In this document: one piece after another, positions 36,484 to 50,000 of the stretch
Position numbering within the stretch: the first letter of the stretch is position 1
How the letters are laid out: each line of letters starts with the position of its first letter
Source of the DNA: Apostichopus japonicus
Taxonomy: Eukaryota; Echinodermata; Holothuroidea; Aspidochirotida; Stichopodidae
Assembly (NCBI RefSeq): GCF_037975245.1
Contig: NC_092562.1
Coordinates: forward strand, 26,213,054 to 26,277,053
Direction: 5' to 3'
Length of the DNA stretch: 64,000 nt
Translations under genes and position numbers: made by a program
The notes under the pieces: model-generated
What the model was told of the DNA's origin: nothing
The model's database searches: none
What the model saw: only the letters and a program-made list of their open reading frames with translations

Positions 36484-38979
36484 CTGGCTTTAGTTTGTTT
36501 TCATACATGACCTTGTAACCCTCTCGAAACTCATCCGCATACATTCTACATACTTCAGGAATTTCAATCGGCGGTTTTCCATCTGAAGGGAAAAATTGGG
36601 TCGATTCAAAGGCCCTTTCGTAGCTACCTTGATTCTTGCCCCAAATGATCTGTTCAACGGCACCGTGCATGTATTTTAAAAACTCATCGATGGCGTTCCA
36701 CGTAAGGTACTTGTCGTCCCATTGGATGCCAACCGTTTCGCAGTATTTTTTGAGGATTTTATCCGGATGGTTTTGAAGATCGTCTGCGTCTATCACCACT
36801 GGATTTGGGTCGATGTTTATCTTGACATACTTGTACAAGATGAAAAGTGGATCCACGGAGAGCATATCCCACGACATGAACGGATGTCCTTTTTGCATTT
36901 CGACAAATTTATCCAAATCCCCTTCGTAGTCGAAAAGTTTAGCTAAAAGTTTTCTCACCGAAAGTGCTGTACGGTTTGGATGACGAATAAGAAAGGTATG
37001 TCTGAACGGCCCCTGAAGATAAAAAACAACATCAAATAACTAACGTAACAAAATAAGGGCAACTACTAGCACCGTCTATCATGATACTTCCCTTCCCTAC
37101 TTCTTAAAGAACTGTGAACATTTTAAGTAAATGGAATAACGAATTCTTCGCAAGTCTACTAATAAACGAAAAACATGTCGCTTCAAGGTGATTTGATACG
37201 TTTCCGATATTCTTTTGAGTAACTTGATGACCTACGGGTCCAATAAGTAGATGTCTAATGAGTCATTTCATTTAAAGGTCCGATCGAGTCAATACCTGTG
37301 ACTTTCCTGAAGCTGTTCAAGTAATTGAAAATATTCCAGTCACTTTATATACATTTGCATTGATTGTAAAACTTGTCATGGCTCTTTACAATGCAGTTTG
37401 CACAGTATATTTTCACATTCATTTGAAACGTAGAAGTCTGCATACATATAACCTAATAGCTTAAAATAGAAAAACAAACTAAATTCAAAAATTAATATTA
37501 TCCCTCATATGTTTTACGCTTAAATGAATATGAGTGACAAATATTAGTTACCACTCGTGGCTAACAGAGACCAAAGTCCTTGAAACTGGAAAAAAAGAAC
37601 TTTTCTTTTAGCGTCACGAAGTTCAACAGGCAAAACTGACAGGTTTTATACATTGGTTAGAGTAAACGACAAAGATTACGTTGGTACCGTACTGTATGCA
37701 AAATTGGTAGAACTTAGACTCTTTAAACTTGCTGAATGTCTGATGACTGGTATCCAAAATGAGCGTCCTTTTGGTCATATAACCAAAAAGTTCGGTATGA
37801 GATGTGTACCTCTCTAGATTATATGTCAATCGAACAGTCCGAACGGTATAACAGCTAACGATATCTTTGTGCGAGTGAAGGAACAAAAGAAAAGACATGA
37901 AGAGTTCTAAAATCTACTTCTCTAGTTTTATCATTGGTTACCTTTGGCAGTAAACCGTAATTCCCATCAATGCCAAATGCCATATCTTTGATCAGTAGAA
38001 ATTTCTCGCCTTCATCCAAGGGTTTCTCCAACTGTTCTTTTATATACTGGTAACTGCAAATCACAATGAAGAAGAAACATTATTAGGACAAAAATATCAG
38101 GATCAATCGATCAGTGTTGATTGTTTCGCAAGTTAACATTATTCACGAGAAATGCCTTTATTCATGTGATAGTAGATCGCTGTCAAAGGGCGGTTGGCTT
38201 GTGTGTTTCTCAATCGTTACATGAAATTACAACGTTGAAAAGACTTCCACTGCCAACTGGTCTATTCGAGACAGAAGTTGTAGTGTTCACCGATGCTATT
38301 TTTGATATCTATCTTCTTGTATCACATGTTTATTAAACACCCCTAGCGACACAATGAATTAGTCCTGTTTCTCACCTCTTCTCACTGGTGTATTTCCTGG
38401 TAAGATAACAGTTAGTCATATTAACGGTCAGACGTTATCACTACTTAGAGAGTTGTTTTTTTCTGTGTTCACTCACATCCTGGTATCAGTAGAGAGAAGA
38501 AGCCTAATATAGTAGAGAACATGCTCATCTCGCGATGCGTCCTTTTTTCATCATCCTTGGACACCCGATACTCATAGATAGTACAGTAACTAATGTTCAT
38601 GTTCCACAACCGTGCATCTCTAACTACTGCGCTGTGTTCGCAACACGGTAACATGTGTTACAGGTGGCACAGTAATTACTGCAAAGCTGTTATACGTTCC
38701 CATGTAAGACAAAGAATTGCGCGACTGGACAAGGAGCCTAATTTAGACGTGGAACCACCCATAATGCTAATCTAGGTTCCCCCTCCCCACCTAAGGTCCC
38801 TTTTTGTGTATCTGTTTTGTATCTATTTGATACTTTTACACACTCACCTGTCCGTGAAGAATGTTTCAATCAAATGGATTTACTAATACGATTAGAACAA
38901 AAGTTAGGATAACTCGCATGCAGTATAAAATAACCGCAGCAGTGTGTCGGCTACGTACGGAAGCGTAGAAGGGACATTG

Positions 38980-39190
38980 CACTGACGAGTTACCAACTTG
39001 ACAAAACGACAATTATCTGCAAATTGACGAGTTGACGAGATGGTAACGTGACAAAATTCAGAAAATTGACGTTTTGACGAGATAACGGATCTCGTCAATG
39101 CAACAATTTTCTGCAAATTGACGAGTTGCACACTTACTACCATCTCGACAAGATGACAAAATTCAGAAAATTGACGTTTTGACGTTTTCT
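38980..39190. repeat. Inverted and direct repeats of TTGACGAGTTGACGAG-type words
   Basis: CAAATTGACGAGTTGACGAG, ATTCAGAAAATTGACGTTTT and their complements recur about 100 bp apart. They lie 5' of the tyrosine recombinase fragment. Confidence 0.6.
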
Positions 39191-39270
39191 TCTTACCTAA
39201 TAAATTAAAGCAGTCAAGGCCTGGTTCCAATCCATTAAGAGTTGTGTTGGCATCATACCAGGCTGACATA

Positions 39271-39622
39271 AAACTTGATGTTTATCATGTACTTCAGCAT
39301 TATATTAACGTCACATCCTCATAAAGAGGAGCGGAATCGCAACTTTTCATTAGTTATGTTCCACCACATAAGCCAGTAACGAGAAATACTTTATCACGAT
39401 GGATTAAAATGGTTATGGAGGAGGCTGGGGTTGATGTAGTTCAATATGCAGCCCATAGTACCAGGGCAGCCTCTACCTCCGCTGCAAATTCAAGAAATCT
39501 GCCTGTAGATGATATTTAACGTACAGTAGGGTGGGCCTCGAAAAGAACCGTTGCTCAGTATTACAAAAAAAAAACCTATTGTCAGTAACAAAACTTTTGC
39601 AATGGCAGTTTTGGATGCATAA
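39271..39622 (+). pseudogene. Tyrosine recombinase C-terminal fragment (DIRS/Crypton-like)
   Basis: The plus strand encodes LFISYVPPHKPVTRNTLSRW followed by AAHSTRAASTSAA, then a stop, then GWASKRTVAQYY and finally KTFAMAVLDA before the end. The H-x-x-R box, the later GW-x-S and the terminal tyrosine fit the catalytic core of tyrosine recombinases carried by DIRS-like retrotransposons and Cryptons. At least two in-frame stops (one near 39322, one at 39517) and a frameshift in an A-run near 39565-39574 make it a pseudogene. The N-terminal half is missing. Confidence 0.8.
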
Positions 39623-40050
39623 ATGTACGATATAAAAAGTAGTTCTACTATATGCATTACATAAAACGTGTGGTATAATTTTACAGATGGGTTATGTATA
39701 GGTATGAGTTGATATACATACTTCAAGATAACTTCAAGTTATGTAACCATGTTTGAATATTCCTCACTTAAAGAGGAGGATAGGATCATAGTACTTATTC
39801 ACAGGAATGAGAATTTTTTGATTTCCAAAGTATGGAAAGTAGGAATGTTATGTTATCCTTTGTACCAAGTGGTAATGAATTACCTCAGTTCTTGTTAAAA
39901 AGGAAAGAAATGTTTCTGTTGCTCAGCAAGCAAATTAAAAAAGATACAAACTTTGAATTTCTGTTCGTTGGTAATCTTTCTGTTCGTATGCGCTTGAACA
40001 CTGCTTTGAAATCTCAGGTAATTCCGTAGTGAAGTGTAATGAGGAAGTAG

Positions 40051-40335
40051 AATCGTAAAATTAAACGAGACCATAGGTTGAAGTTTGATTGAGATTCTAC
40101 AGAGACATTACACGAACGAAGGGATTACTTGTCTCCCATCAAATGCATTCTCATGCAGGATTATTATCACATAATTTTCCCTCCCAGAAGTTCGTGGTGT
40201 TCAATCGCATATGGTAACTTTAAAAACTGAAGCTAATCCTCAATTATACGATCTCAAGTAATCCCTTCGTTCGTGTAATGTCTCAGTAGAATCTCAATCA
40301 AACTTCAACCTATGGTCTCGTTTAATTTTACGATT
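40051..40335. repeat. Long palindrome with ~80-bp arms
   Basis: The left arm (40051-40131) starts AATCGTAAAATTAAACGAGA and contains CACGAACGAAGGGATTACTT. The right arm (40253-40335) is its near-perfect inverted copy. The loop is about 120 bp. It ends next to the right terminus of the recombinase-bearing insertion. It could be a fold-back MITE or part of that element's terminal structure. Confidence 0.85.
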
Positions 40336-42699
40336 GTGGAACATGAACAGTAGTTACTGTCGGTTGTCTTGGAACATAAAAGAAGTAACCAACGCTCTTT
40401 GGCTTTCTGAAAAATCACAGGCTAGGCGGGAAGCTAATTGACAGTGCTTGAGCATGCATTTAAACCATCTCTAAAATCTCTGCAAATATTGATATTTGCG
40501 TTATTTTACTTCACAATATTGGATCCTTGCAGAGAATAAATTCAATATTCAATCTATAATTTCTTTTTCGGTACTAACTCTATAACTTACGAATTTGAAC
40601 ATTATATGGATATTTACTTCATGAAATGGGGGACAGAACATAATGCTTTAAACCGCAATTTGGGACTAAGTTATCTATGGTACGTATGAAACCTAATGAG
40701 AAATTTAGTGCCACCTTGTTCATATAATGTTCTAAAATGACAGTACCGGCCTAAAGATGTGTAAACTACGGGAATGTATATTTTGACAACTTCGTTTTCT
40801 ACAAACTCAAGCTAGAGTGAAAATTTTATCATGGAGTTACATATCTGATGTATTTCTGCGAACTAAAGAAAGAAAAAACGAGTCACTGTACGGAGGTCAA
40901 GTTTAATAAAACATATTTATCACTCGCCTGCTTCAGGCTGCCAAACAAGAGCTACCCTGGGCGGGTCAAGCACCTGCTGTGACCTCTTCATTTACCAGGC
41001 ACGCGCAAAATTCCATAGTTCACGTTTTACTGTCCAGGTGTATTCGAGCAAGTTCAAACAGGTGAAGAAACATACATTTTCCGTGTGGGCAGGGTCAGCA
41101 GGAAGACTAAAGGTTAAACCCTCCCGCTGAGAGTCACCATGAAAACGGGTATCCAGATATCACTAGAAAGCTAAACATAGTATATATTTCAGGAGAGTTA
41201 GCTCAAACATAATTATAGGGAGTTCATATCTGGTAATGCTATCACACAAACGGCATATTAAAATGCCAAGTCCAGAATTACCTCCTACAACAAGGCTGAG
41301 GACGAAACGTATGTCAGAGTTACGAATCTGTTTGCATAGAATATAGTGTATGAATTATTCTTAGAAAACTGTTCAGCTGCTGAAAGTGCTTTTATCGTAA
41401 CAAGTTATCGTAACAAGATATAGTGAATGTCTGCATTCAAAATAATGTGGTGAAAAATCTTGTTTTGTGTTATAACATGCAAACAAAGTACGTTTCAGTT
41501 CCTTATCGTTTCATATATATAGGAATATCTATGTAATCCTATAACGTTACTGAAAGCTAAGGTAGCATATTTCGTTAGCTGCTCATCAGGGTCCCACGAT
41601 GGCTTACACGAGCAACTCTTCCAAACATGCAGGTAGATATTTGAGACCATATGGAAGAGGTTCTTCCATCTTCAGCCTTCAGCCTCACTTTGGTGCGTAT
41701 GTGCAGTTATGATTTCGGACAGTGTTTCTTCAATTCTCCAATCGTAGGTCATTTTCTAGCTTAAGAAATAGCTATGTGTATATACTAGTACATTTGATAT
41801 AAGTTTGCTTCCTTTCATTGACCTTTCAGGTCTAATAACTTTTGTGTTCCTTTTCAGTAACGCTTATCTAATTTATATGTGTGTGTGCTTACTTTTATTG
41901 TTTTATTGCCCTGATTTATGAGTTAAAAATGTGAATCGTTTGGGAAGCAAGGAAACGTGTATACGTGGTTCATTATCTTCATGACAATTTAAGACGCTGA
42001 AAATTAAAATGTTTCTGTTTCCACCCTAAACTAGAGATAGCCTATACTATGCATGGCATTGAAATTATGTATTAAAGTTAACCCATGGACAAGTTGAACT
42101 ACTTTCCAGCCAACTCAATGAAAGCTAGAAGCCACTACACTTATAGTAAGTATATAACGTATATAATTTAAGGGAGGTAAATCTAATTTTCTTCTTCAGC
42201 GACTTACGTAAAGTTTTCTGCTCTCTCCAAATTCCCACCTTCGTATTGGTCTTTCACAGAATCGAACAGTATCACAGCTTTCTGAAACTGACTACCTAAA
42301 GCCTTCATCCTGGGAAATTTGACGAAAGTCTCCGGATTTTGGAATACACGATTAAAGTAAATTGAGCAATATGGCTCGTGCCAGACCATAGCACCAGCTT
42401 TCGGTACCACAAAGAACTATGCGTAAACTCTTGCTTTGACTGGTGTTAGTTATTGTAGTATATTGATAAAGTTTGTGTATTCTGATGTAGTCTTCCCAGG
42501 ATTCTTCGAAACCACCCGTTGGTCTGTCCGCTGACCTTATGACCTACATATCATTTATCATGTTGTATATATAAAAATACATATCAATTTATATCAGTTC
42601 GTCATTTATTCGTTAAGAATAAAGACATACAAGAATATAGCCCGTTCTCATGTGTTTCGTTGACAAAAGTCAGAAGAAAAGCATATTGTTGAGTTTTTT

Positions 42700-42755
42700 A
42701 GCCAATGTTTGTGTTTTGCAGAGCTTTCGAGCTCTGCAAAAAACAAACATTGGCT
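42700..42755. repeat. Near-perfect short hairpin with TTCG loop, copy 2
   Basis: This is the paralogous hairpin between copy C's 3' end and copy B's exon 1, with a G in the left T-run. The arms still pair over about 24 of 26 bases. Confidence 0.85.
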
Positions 42756-44001
42756 GTTTTACCTCAAATCACTTACCTAATATAATAATTGCATCCCACT
42801 CGAGATCCAGCCTATCTCTAATGCAGCATAGTTGTTTGACAGTTTCTCCGTTATTAAACTTTTTGGCTTCCTATAGCTATATATATGTCTATAAACCGCT
42901 TTTTAGAAAAAGAAAGTATTTTCACGGTAGATCACCGGCAGCCAAGACGCCTTCGCTGAGACGGAATTTAACCGCGGTTTGTCAAAGTACATTGAAGCAG
43001 TGAATTCACGTCGTTATTTTCGGTGAAATAACAACTCCTCTATTGCAAAGTGTTATGCTTTAATCGGGATGAGTTATTACTTTGTCATAACAGTAAAGTA
43101 TAAAACGATGTCAACTTGGGATATGCGTGTAGTTTGTTCCGTCTGTAGTATAACAGTGATAAATCTAATCTATGAAATATCTAATATGAAATATGATCTC
43201 TTCGACATTTAGACTTGCTTTATCAATCGTTTGGTTTGGGTTACCCCATCCTTCTTGTAAACTTAATTTTCATTATTTGGTAATATAACAGGCTCGTGGA
43301 TACCTGGGGATGTAATTATCTATGCGGTTAATTAGATATGTATTCCAACTCTGTATATTTGCGATACTTGTGAATGTCACTTTAATTTGATCACAGACAG
43401 CAAACAGTTTTCATGCAATAAACACATGCATTTATATAAAATGTAATATTTCTAACAACCTACATGACTAATTAGATATACTATGCGTAAACGTAGGCAC
43501 TTACATCATCTAACGAGAATACGACCCACAAAATGTTGGGTAAAACCTTTACAATGCTTATACAAATTGACAGTGTCCCGATGTCTGGTAAATGATACAA
43601 AATTTTGTAAAGTGTAATTGTGCATTAATTAAGTAACGGGTGTTCAGTCATTAAATCTATAATTAAGTACAGAAAATTCTTACTTAAGGTTATGCATATT
43701 AAAATTGCGTTCACCTGTATTGTATAACTAATATTTAATTTACTTTATAAAGGTACCTTCACCTTCAAAACTGTCTGTTATTTCACGAAAAGGGCAATGA
43801 ACGTTAACTACCGATGAGTACACATGCTATATAACGTTTCCGTTTATTTTAGTCTTCGGAAAACTGTTTCAATGTACAAAAGGCGTGCCGCAGTAATATT
43901 ACGCCCGAATTTCACCTTTAATTTAATTTAATTTCTTATGTTATGATCTATTACCATATTTCAAGCAGTATACGAAATTCAACTGATGGAATACAGTAAT
44001 C

Positions 44002-44007
44002 TTTATT
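44002..44007 (-). promoter_or_regulatory. AATAAA overlapping the stop codon, copy C
   Basis: Same arrangement as copies A and B: the stop TAA is inside the hexamer. Confidence 0.6.
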
Positions 44008-47000
44008 CTGGCTTTAGTCTGTTTTCATACATGACCTTGTAACCCTCTCGAAACTCATCCGCATACATTCTACATACTTCAGGAATTTCAATCGGCGGTT
44101 TTCCATCTGAAGGGAAAAATTGGGTCGATTCAAAGGCCCTTTCGTAGACACCTTGATTCTTGCCCCAAATGATCTGTTCAACGGCACCGTGCATGTATTT
44201 TAAAAACTCATCGCTGGCGTTCCACGTAAGGTACTTGTCGTCCCATGGGATGCCAACCGATTCGCAGTATTTTTTGAGGATTTTATCCGGGTGGTTTTGA
44301 AGATCGTCTGCATCTATCACCACTGGATTTGGGTCGATGTTTTCCTTGACATACTTGTACAGGTTGAACAGTGGGTCCACGGAGAGCATATCCCACGACA
44401 TGAACGGATGTCCTTTTTGCATTTCGACAAATTTATCCAAATCCCCTTCGTAGTCGTAAATATTAGCTAAAAGCTTTCTTCCCGAGAGTGATGTACGGTT
44501 TGGATGACGAATCAGAAAAGTATGTCTGAATGGCCCCTGACATTGAAAAAAAAAAAACAATACAACAAAGAACTTAAAAAAGAAAAATAAGGTCAGCGAC
44601 TAGCACGGTTGATTATGATACTTTACTACTTCTTTAAGAACTGTGAACAAGTTTTAAGTAACTGGAATAACGATTTTTTCGCAAATCTACCAATAAACGA
44701 AAAACATGTTGCTTCAAGGTGATTTGATACGTTGCCGATAATATTTTGAGTAACTTGATGACCTAGGGGTCAAATACGTATGGCCAAACGAGTCATTTCA
44801 GTTAAAGGTCCAGTCGAGTCAATACCCGTGACTTTCCTGAATTTGTTCAAGTAATTGAAAATATTCTAGTTACTTTACATATGAATTGATTGTAATAATT
44901 GTCTTGACTAGTTACAACGCAGTTTGCACAGTATATTTTCACATTAATTTGAAACGTAGAAGAACATACATATAATTTAATATATTAAACTAGAAAACAA
45001 ACGAAATTCAAGAAATAGGATATGTTTCACACATAAATGAATATGAGTGACAAATATTAGTTACCACTCGGGATTAACAGAGACCAAAGTCTTCGAAACC
45101 GTAAAAATAGAAGAACTTTCTTTGGCGTTACGAAATTCAACGGGCAAAACTGACAGATTTTATATATTGGTGAGAGAAAAACGACAAAGATCACGTGGGT
45201 ACTGTATGCAAAATTGGTAGAACTTAGACTGTTTAAACTTGCTGAATGTATGGCGAGTATTCAGATTGGTCGTCCTTTCGGTAATATAACCAAACGGTTC
45301 GGTATGAGATGTGTACCTCTGAGGATTATATATCAATCGAACGGTGTAACGGCTAACGATGTAAAGGTTGGGAGTGAAGTAACAATAGAAAAAGACAGGA
45401 AGAATTCTAAAATCTATTTCTTTAGGTTTATCATTGGTTACCTTTGGCAGTAAACCGTAATTCCCATCAATGCCAAATGCCATATCTTTGATCAGTAGAA
45501 ATTTCTCGCCTTCATCCAAGGGTTTCTCCAACTGTTCTTTTATATACTCGTAACTGCAAATCACAATGAAGAAGAAACATTATAAGAACAAAAATATCAG
45601 GGATAATCGACCAGTGTTGATTGTTTCGTAATGTAGCACCCCTAATATTTCCCAATAGTAGTGTCCATAGTTTTGTCCCCCTGTATAAAATACCCTTCCC
45701 CTTCACTTTTATTTTTTCCATTTTCCTTTCCTTTCCCTATTTGTGGTATTTTCTGGTAACACTCACACCTGCTAGAAGGACCATTAAGCCCCTGTGTGGT
45801 CTGGTTTCACACTAAGGTTACTCCAAGGTTACACTAAGCTAGTGACCATTTATCTGTCATTCCCTACATTAAAAGACCAGGCCTTGCCTTATTTCTCCCT
45901 TAAGAGTAGTAATACTAAGCATGTTCACTCTCTCTGGAATCTCTGGTGGAGTAAGTTAAAGATGTGGGAAGACAGTTTGTCTACTTCCTGGAGTATTGGT
46001 AGCCAGTCTAAGTAAAATCTTGTCTGGTAGGGTGGGATAACAACCTTCCCTTTGTTCTAAGAATGGCTTAAAACAGCTAAGTTTGCAAGCAACTCTACCA
46101 TTCTCCAAGACACTCCAAGCTGCCATGCACCTGGCTGTACCAAACTGTTCCAGTTTCATTAGAAATTAATTTCATTAATTTCTACACAGGTAAGAGTTCA
46201 TCTTTTGACTTTGCCCCAGACCCCTCAGTAGCTTGTTCATTTTCATTGTGCATACATAGTGTATTTTACTTGCAAATGTATTCATGTTAGTTCTGTGCTG
46301 GCAATGTGCACACAGAATATTTAGCAGCCCCATTAAGTGTAATTGTGTTGTATTTACTATTTACTACATTTATCCTGTGATGGCTACATGCACACAGACT
46401 GTATTTATTATGTTGTTCCTGTGATGGCTACATGCACACAAACTGTATTTATTATGTTGTTCCTGTGATGGCTACATGCACACAAACTGTATTTATTATG
46501 TTGTTCCTGTGATGGCTACATGCACACAGACTTTAATTATTAATTAAACGTTTTGTACCTGTAATGGCTATAGAGAGTCTACAGGTGAAACCATTATTAT
46601 TGTTACTGTTGTTTTATAGTATGTTATTACGGTTGATTATGGCACTTATAATGCCCTCAACCTTTGCCATCTTGTGTATTGTTATGATCTAACCTACATT
46701 TAGTTAATGTAAGAGTATTGAAAGTACTTAGGTTATTTGTTCTAGCGAGAATCCACATTTGGTATATATATTTAGTTATTATGTACTCTTGCGATACGTC
46801 TAGCATTACCCGTTACTGTAATGTACTCATATTCGTATCTAGTTGTACTTAGTTTCCGCTATTCGAGCTATGTTTAGATCCCATGATGCAATGCTACACT
46901 TTTACTAGTTGCCATGGTGATAGGAACAGCTGAACTTCTGTTAACTTTTATATTTGAAAGAGTTGTAGCAATATGTTAGTAGGCATATTGACTATTTTCG

Positions 47001-50000
47001 TGAATCGAGACACTGTTGTTGTTGTTTATCAGAGATTAAAGTATTAGCATGTATTTAGCCCTGTGAGTCACCCTCCACTGGTACAGACTCCATCTGACCA
47101 GATATTTACAGCAGATAAGCTAGGTGACATAGTCTCCGTTTTATAGCCTGCTCTTAGTCCCAGGGGACGCTTAGGTACCTGCAGCCTAACAAAAGGTGTC
47201 AGTTGCCATGGCAACCTGTGGTCTAAGTTAGTAGAGTTGCATGGGTTGAAGTACATAGTTAGTATACTACTGTTGTTGCTATTATTACTAGCTGAGGGAT
47301 TTCCCCAGTAGTACATTATTTTATACTTGTAGACTTCACGTAAGTCATGGAGGTTGTATTGATTTTGGAGTTAATCACTCGCCTCTGTTTGGATATTGTT
47401 CGTAGTGGAATTAGAGCAACCAGCTTCTAGTTATATATTTGTTAACCTACGACATTCCTAGTTTATACTGCTATGCCAAATAGGGATAGACAGTTTCACT
47501 TATTTATGGAGCACTGTGTTATTGCGGTATGAGTAACATAGGCAAGTTGTTGTATGTTTAGCAACCAGTTGTGCATATTAGTGTCTACGTCTCGGAAGGT
47601 TCTCTTTATTTTAATACTTTGTAGTTTACTTGTTGTCATGCCGACCAGGCATGATGAGTGCATCATATATTTCACTCTTTATTAGGTGATCAGGTTGACA
47701 TTTGCTTATACTATTTCATTATTGTTGTGTCACCCTTACTGATTATCTTTGTTGTATATTATCGCATATGTTCATACTTATTTTAATTGTTTAGTAATTG
47801 TTGTTTAGTGTGGGAGATCGTTAATCCCCTTGTCCCTTGTTTAGTTTATTTTCATTGTGTTGGCATTGCATGGTGACCATTCACCAAGACACTCCAAGCT
47901 GCCATGCACCTGGCTGTACCAAACTGTTCCAGTTTCATTAGAAATTAATTTCTACACAGCTTTTATACATGTAGAACTTTGATGTAGTTTCACCTATCGA
48001 GAGACCGTAATTATAGATGTCCTCGTAGACGGCTACCTTAGACGCCGGAACCCCCACTCCTGGTCCGGGTAACCAAGGACGCATGATGTACCCCCACTAA
48101 TAGACGTTATTCGTGGACTGAGGGACCAACCATATAATATACTAGACGAGATGAGCGACTACCGAGGTATTAGCTTAGTAGGCCATTAGTGTTAGGCCAT
48201 GTTGACTGTCATGTTTTAATTATGTTTTAACTTACTTGTATTTTATATATTTTCATTTTGCATATCGTAATTCACTTTTACCGTATGGTGAATATATATT
48301 TACCCTGCGGATTACGATAGAGCGTTGCGTTTGTCCTCATTTTAATATACTGTGTCATAATATCTTCTCAAAGGCAGGCGACTCATCACAGATTTGAACC
48401 CCGCTTCCCTTGATCTAATGTATCTCGTGGTTGCGTAACCAGCACATATTTAGTCTTAAAGCTAAGTGCTACAGTAAGTTAACATTATTCACGAGGAATG
48501 CCTTCATTCATATGCTATAGATCGCTGTCAAAGGGCGGTTGGCTTGTGTGTTCCTCAATCGTTACATGAAATGACAACGTTGAAAGGGCTTCGACTGCCA
48601 ACTGGTCTATTCGAGACAGAAGTTGTAGTGTTCAACGATGCTATTTTTGATATCTATCTTCTTGTATCACATGTATATTAAACACCCCTAGCGACACAAT
48701 AAATTAGTCCTGTTTCTCACCTCCTCTCACTGGTGTATTTCCTGGTAAGATAACAGTTAGTCATAATGAGGGTCAGACGTTATCACAACTTAAAGAGTGT
48801 TTGTTTCTGTGTGAACTCACATCCTGGTAGCAGTAGAGAGAAGAAGCCTAATATATTAGAGAACATGATCATCTCGCGTTGCGTCCTTTTTTCATCATCC
48901 TTGGACACCCGACGGTGCACCCGATACTCATAGCTAGAACAGTAACTACTGTTCATGTTCCACAACCGTGCGTCAGTAACTACTGCGCTGTGTTCGCAAC
49001 ACGGTAACATGTGTTACAGGTGGCACAGTAATTACTGCGTAAAGAGTAAATTCAATATTCAATATTATTATTTTTTTTGCGTACTTACTCCATAACTTAC
49101 GAATTTGAACATTACATGGACATTTACTTCATGAAATGGGGACAGAACATACTGCTTTAAACCGCAACTTCAGACTAAGTTATCTATGGTACGGATGAAA
49201 CCGTATGAGAAGTTTAGTGCCACTTAGTTCATATAATGTTCTAAAAATGATAGTACCGGCCTACAGATGTGTTAACTACGGGAATGTAGATTTCGCTTTC
49301 TACAAACTCAAGCAAGAATGTAGATTTTATCATGGAGTTACATATCTAATGTGTTTTTGCGACCTTAAGAAAGAAAACACGAGTCACTGTTACAGAGGTC
49401 AAGTTTGATAAAACATTGTATATTTATCAACCGCCTGCTTCAGGCTGCCAAACAGGAGCTAGTCTAGACCAGTCAAGCACCTTCTGCTGTGACTTCTTCA
49501 TTTACCAGGCACGCCCACAATTCCATTGGGAGATTCTCATAGTTCACGCTTTACTGTCCAGGTGTAATCGACCAAGTTCAAACAGGTGAAGAAACATATA
49601 AATATTCCGTGTGGGCGGGGTCAGCAGATAGACAAAAGCTCAAACCCTCCCGTTGAAAGTTACCATGATAACGGGTATCCAGAAATCACTTGAATGCTAA
49701 AAATAGTATATATTTCAGGAGAGCTACCTCAAACATATAGGGAGTTCATATCTGGCAATGCTATCTCACAAACGGCATATTAAAATGCCAAGTCTAGAAT
49801 TACCTCCTACAACAAGGCTGAGAACGAAACTTCTGTCAGAGTTACGAGTCTGTTTGCATAGTGTTCTCGAGGCCGAGAATGGCATTAAAAAATAGACAGG
49901 AAAATTTTCTCTTGCTCTTTGTATGCTTTAATTTATTAATTCCTTCCTCTCTGGAGGTGTCTTTACTACACTCCTACCTCTCTGAAGGTATCTTTTCTAT

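Larger units (their letters stand above)
38562..40367 (+). mobile_element. Tyrosine-recombinase retroelement-like insertion in intron 1 of copy B
   Basis: Copy A has the empty site CATCCTTGGAACATAAA near 28560. In copy B, CTTGGA (38556-38561 and 40368-40373) brackets a 1.8-kb insertion. Inverted ends share CAGTAACTACTGTTCATGTT then CCACAA, with one mismatch on the left, starting near 38584 on the left and ending near 40360 on the right. It contains a tyrosine recombinase fragment and an 80-bp-arm palindrome. Inverted ends plus this enzyme suggest a DIRS-like element, but DIRS elements normally leave no target duplication, so the class is uncertain. Confidence 0.65.
36479..42410 (-). pseudogene. 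Sulfotransferase-like copy B with first-exon deletion
   Basis: Exons 2 (37942-38053) and 3 (36479-37012) are intact and match copies A and C. Exon 1 (42208-42410) has lost 114 bp in frame relative to copy A. The deletion joins the region upstream of the normal ATG directly to the codons for GAMVWHEPY, so both the start codon and the whole P-R-S-x-S-T loop are gone. The first ATG left in frame is at 42389 (MVWHEP), which could at most yield a 275-residue protein without the PAPS-binding loop. The 3'-phosphate region reads NRTALS instead of NRTSLS, but the serine in the conserved position remains. The otherwise open frame suggests a recent loss, or a catalytically dead product made from another first exon. 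A pseudogene is the simplest reading. Confidence 0.75.
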
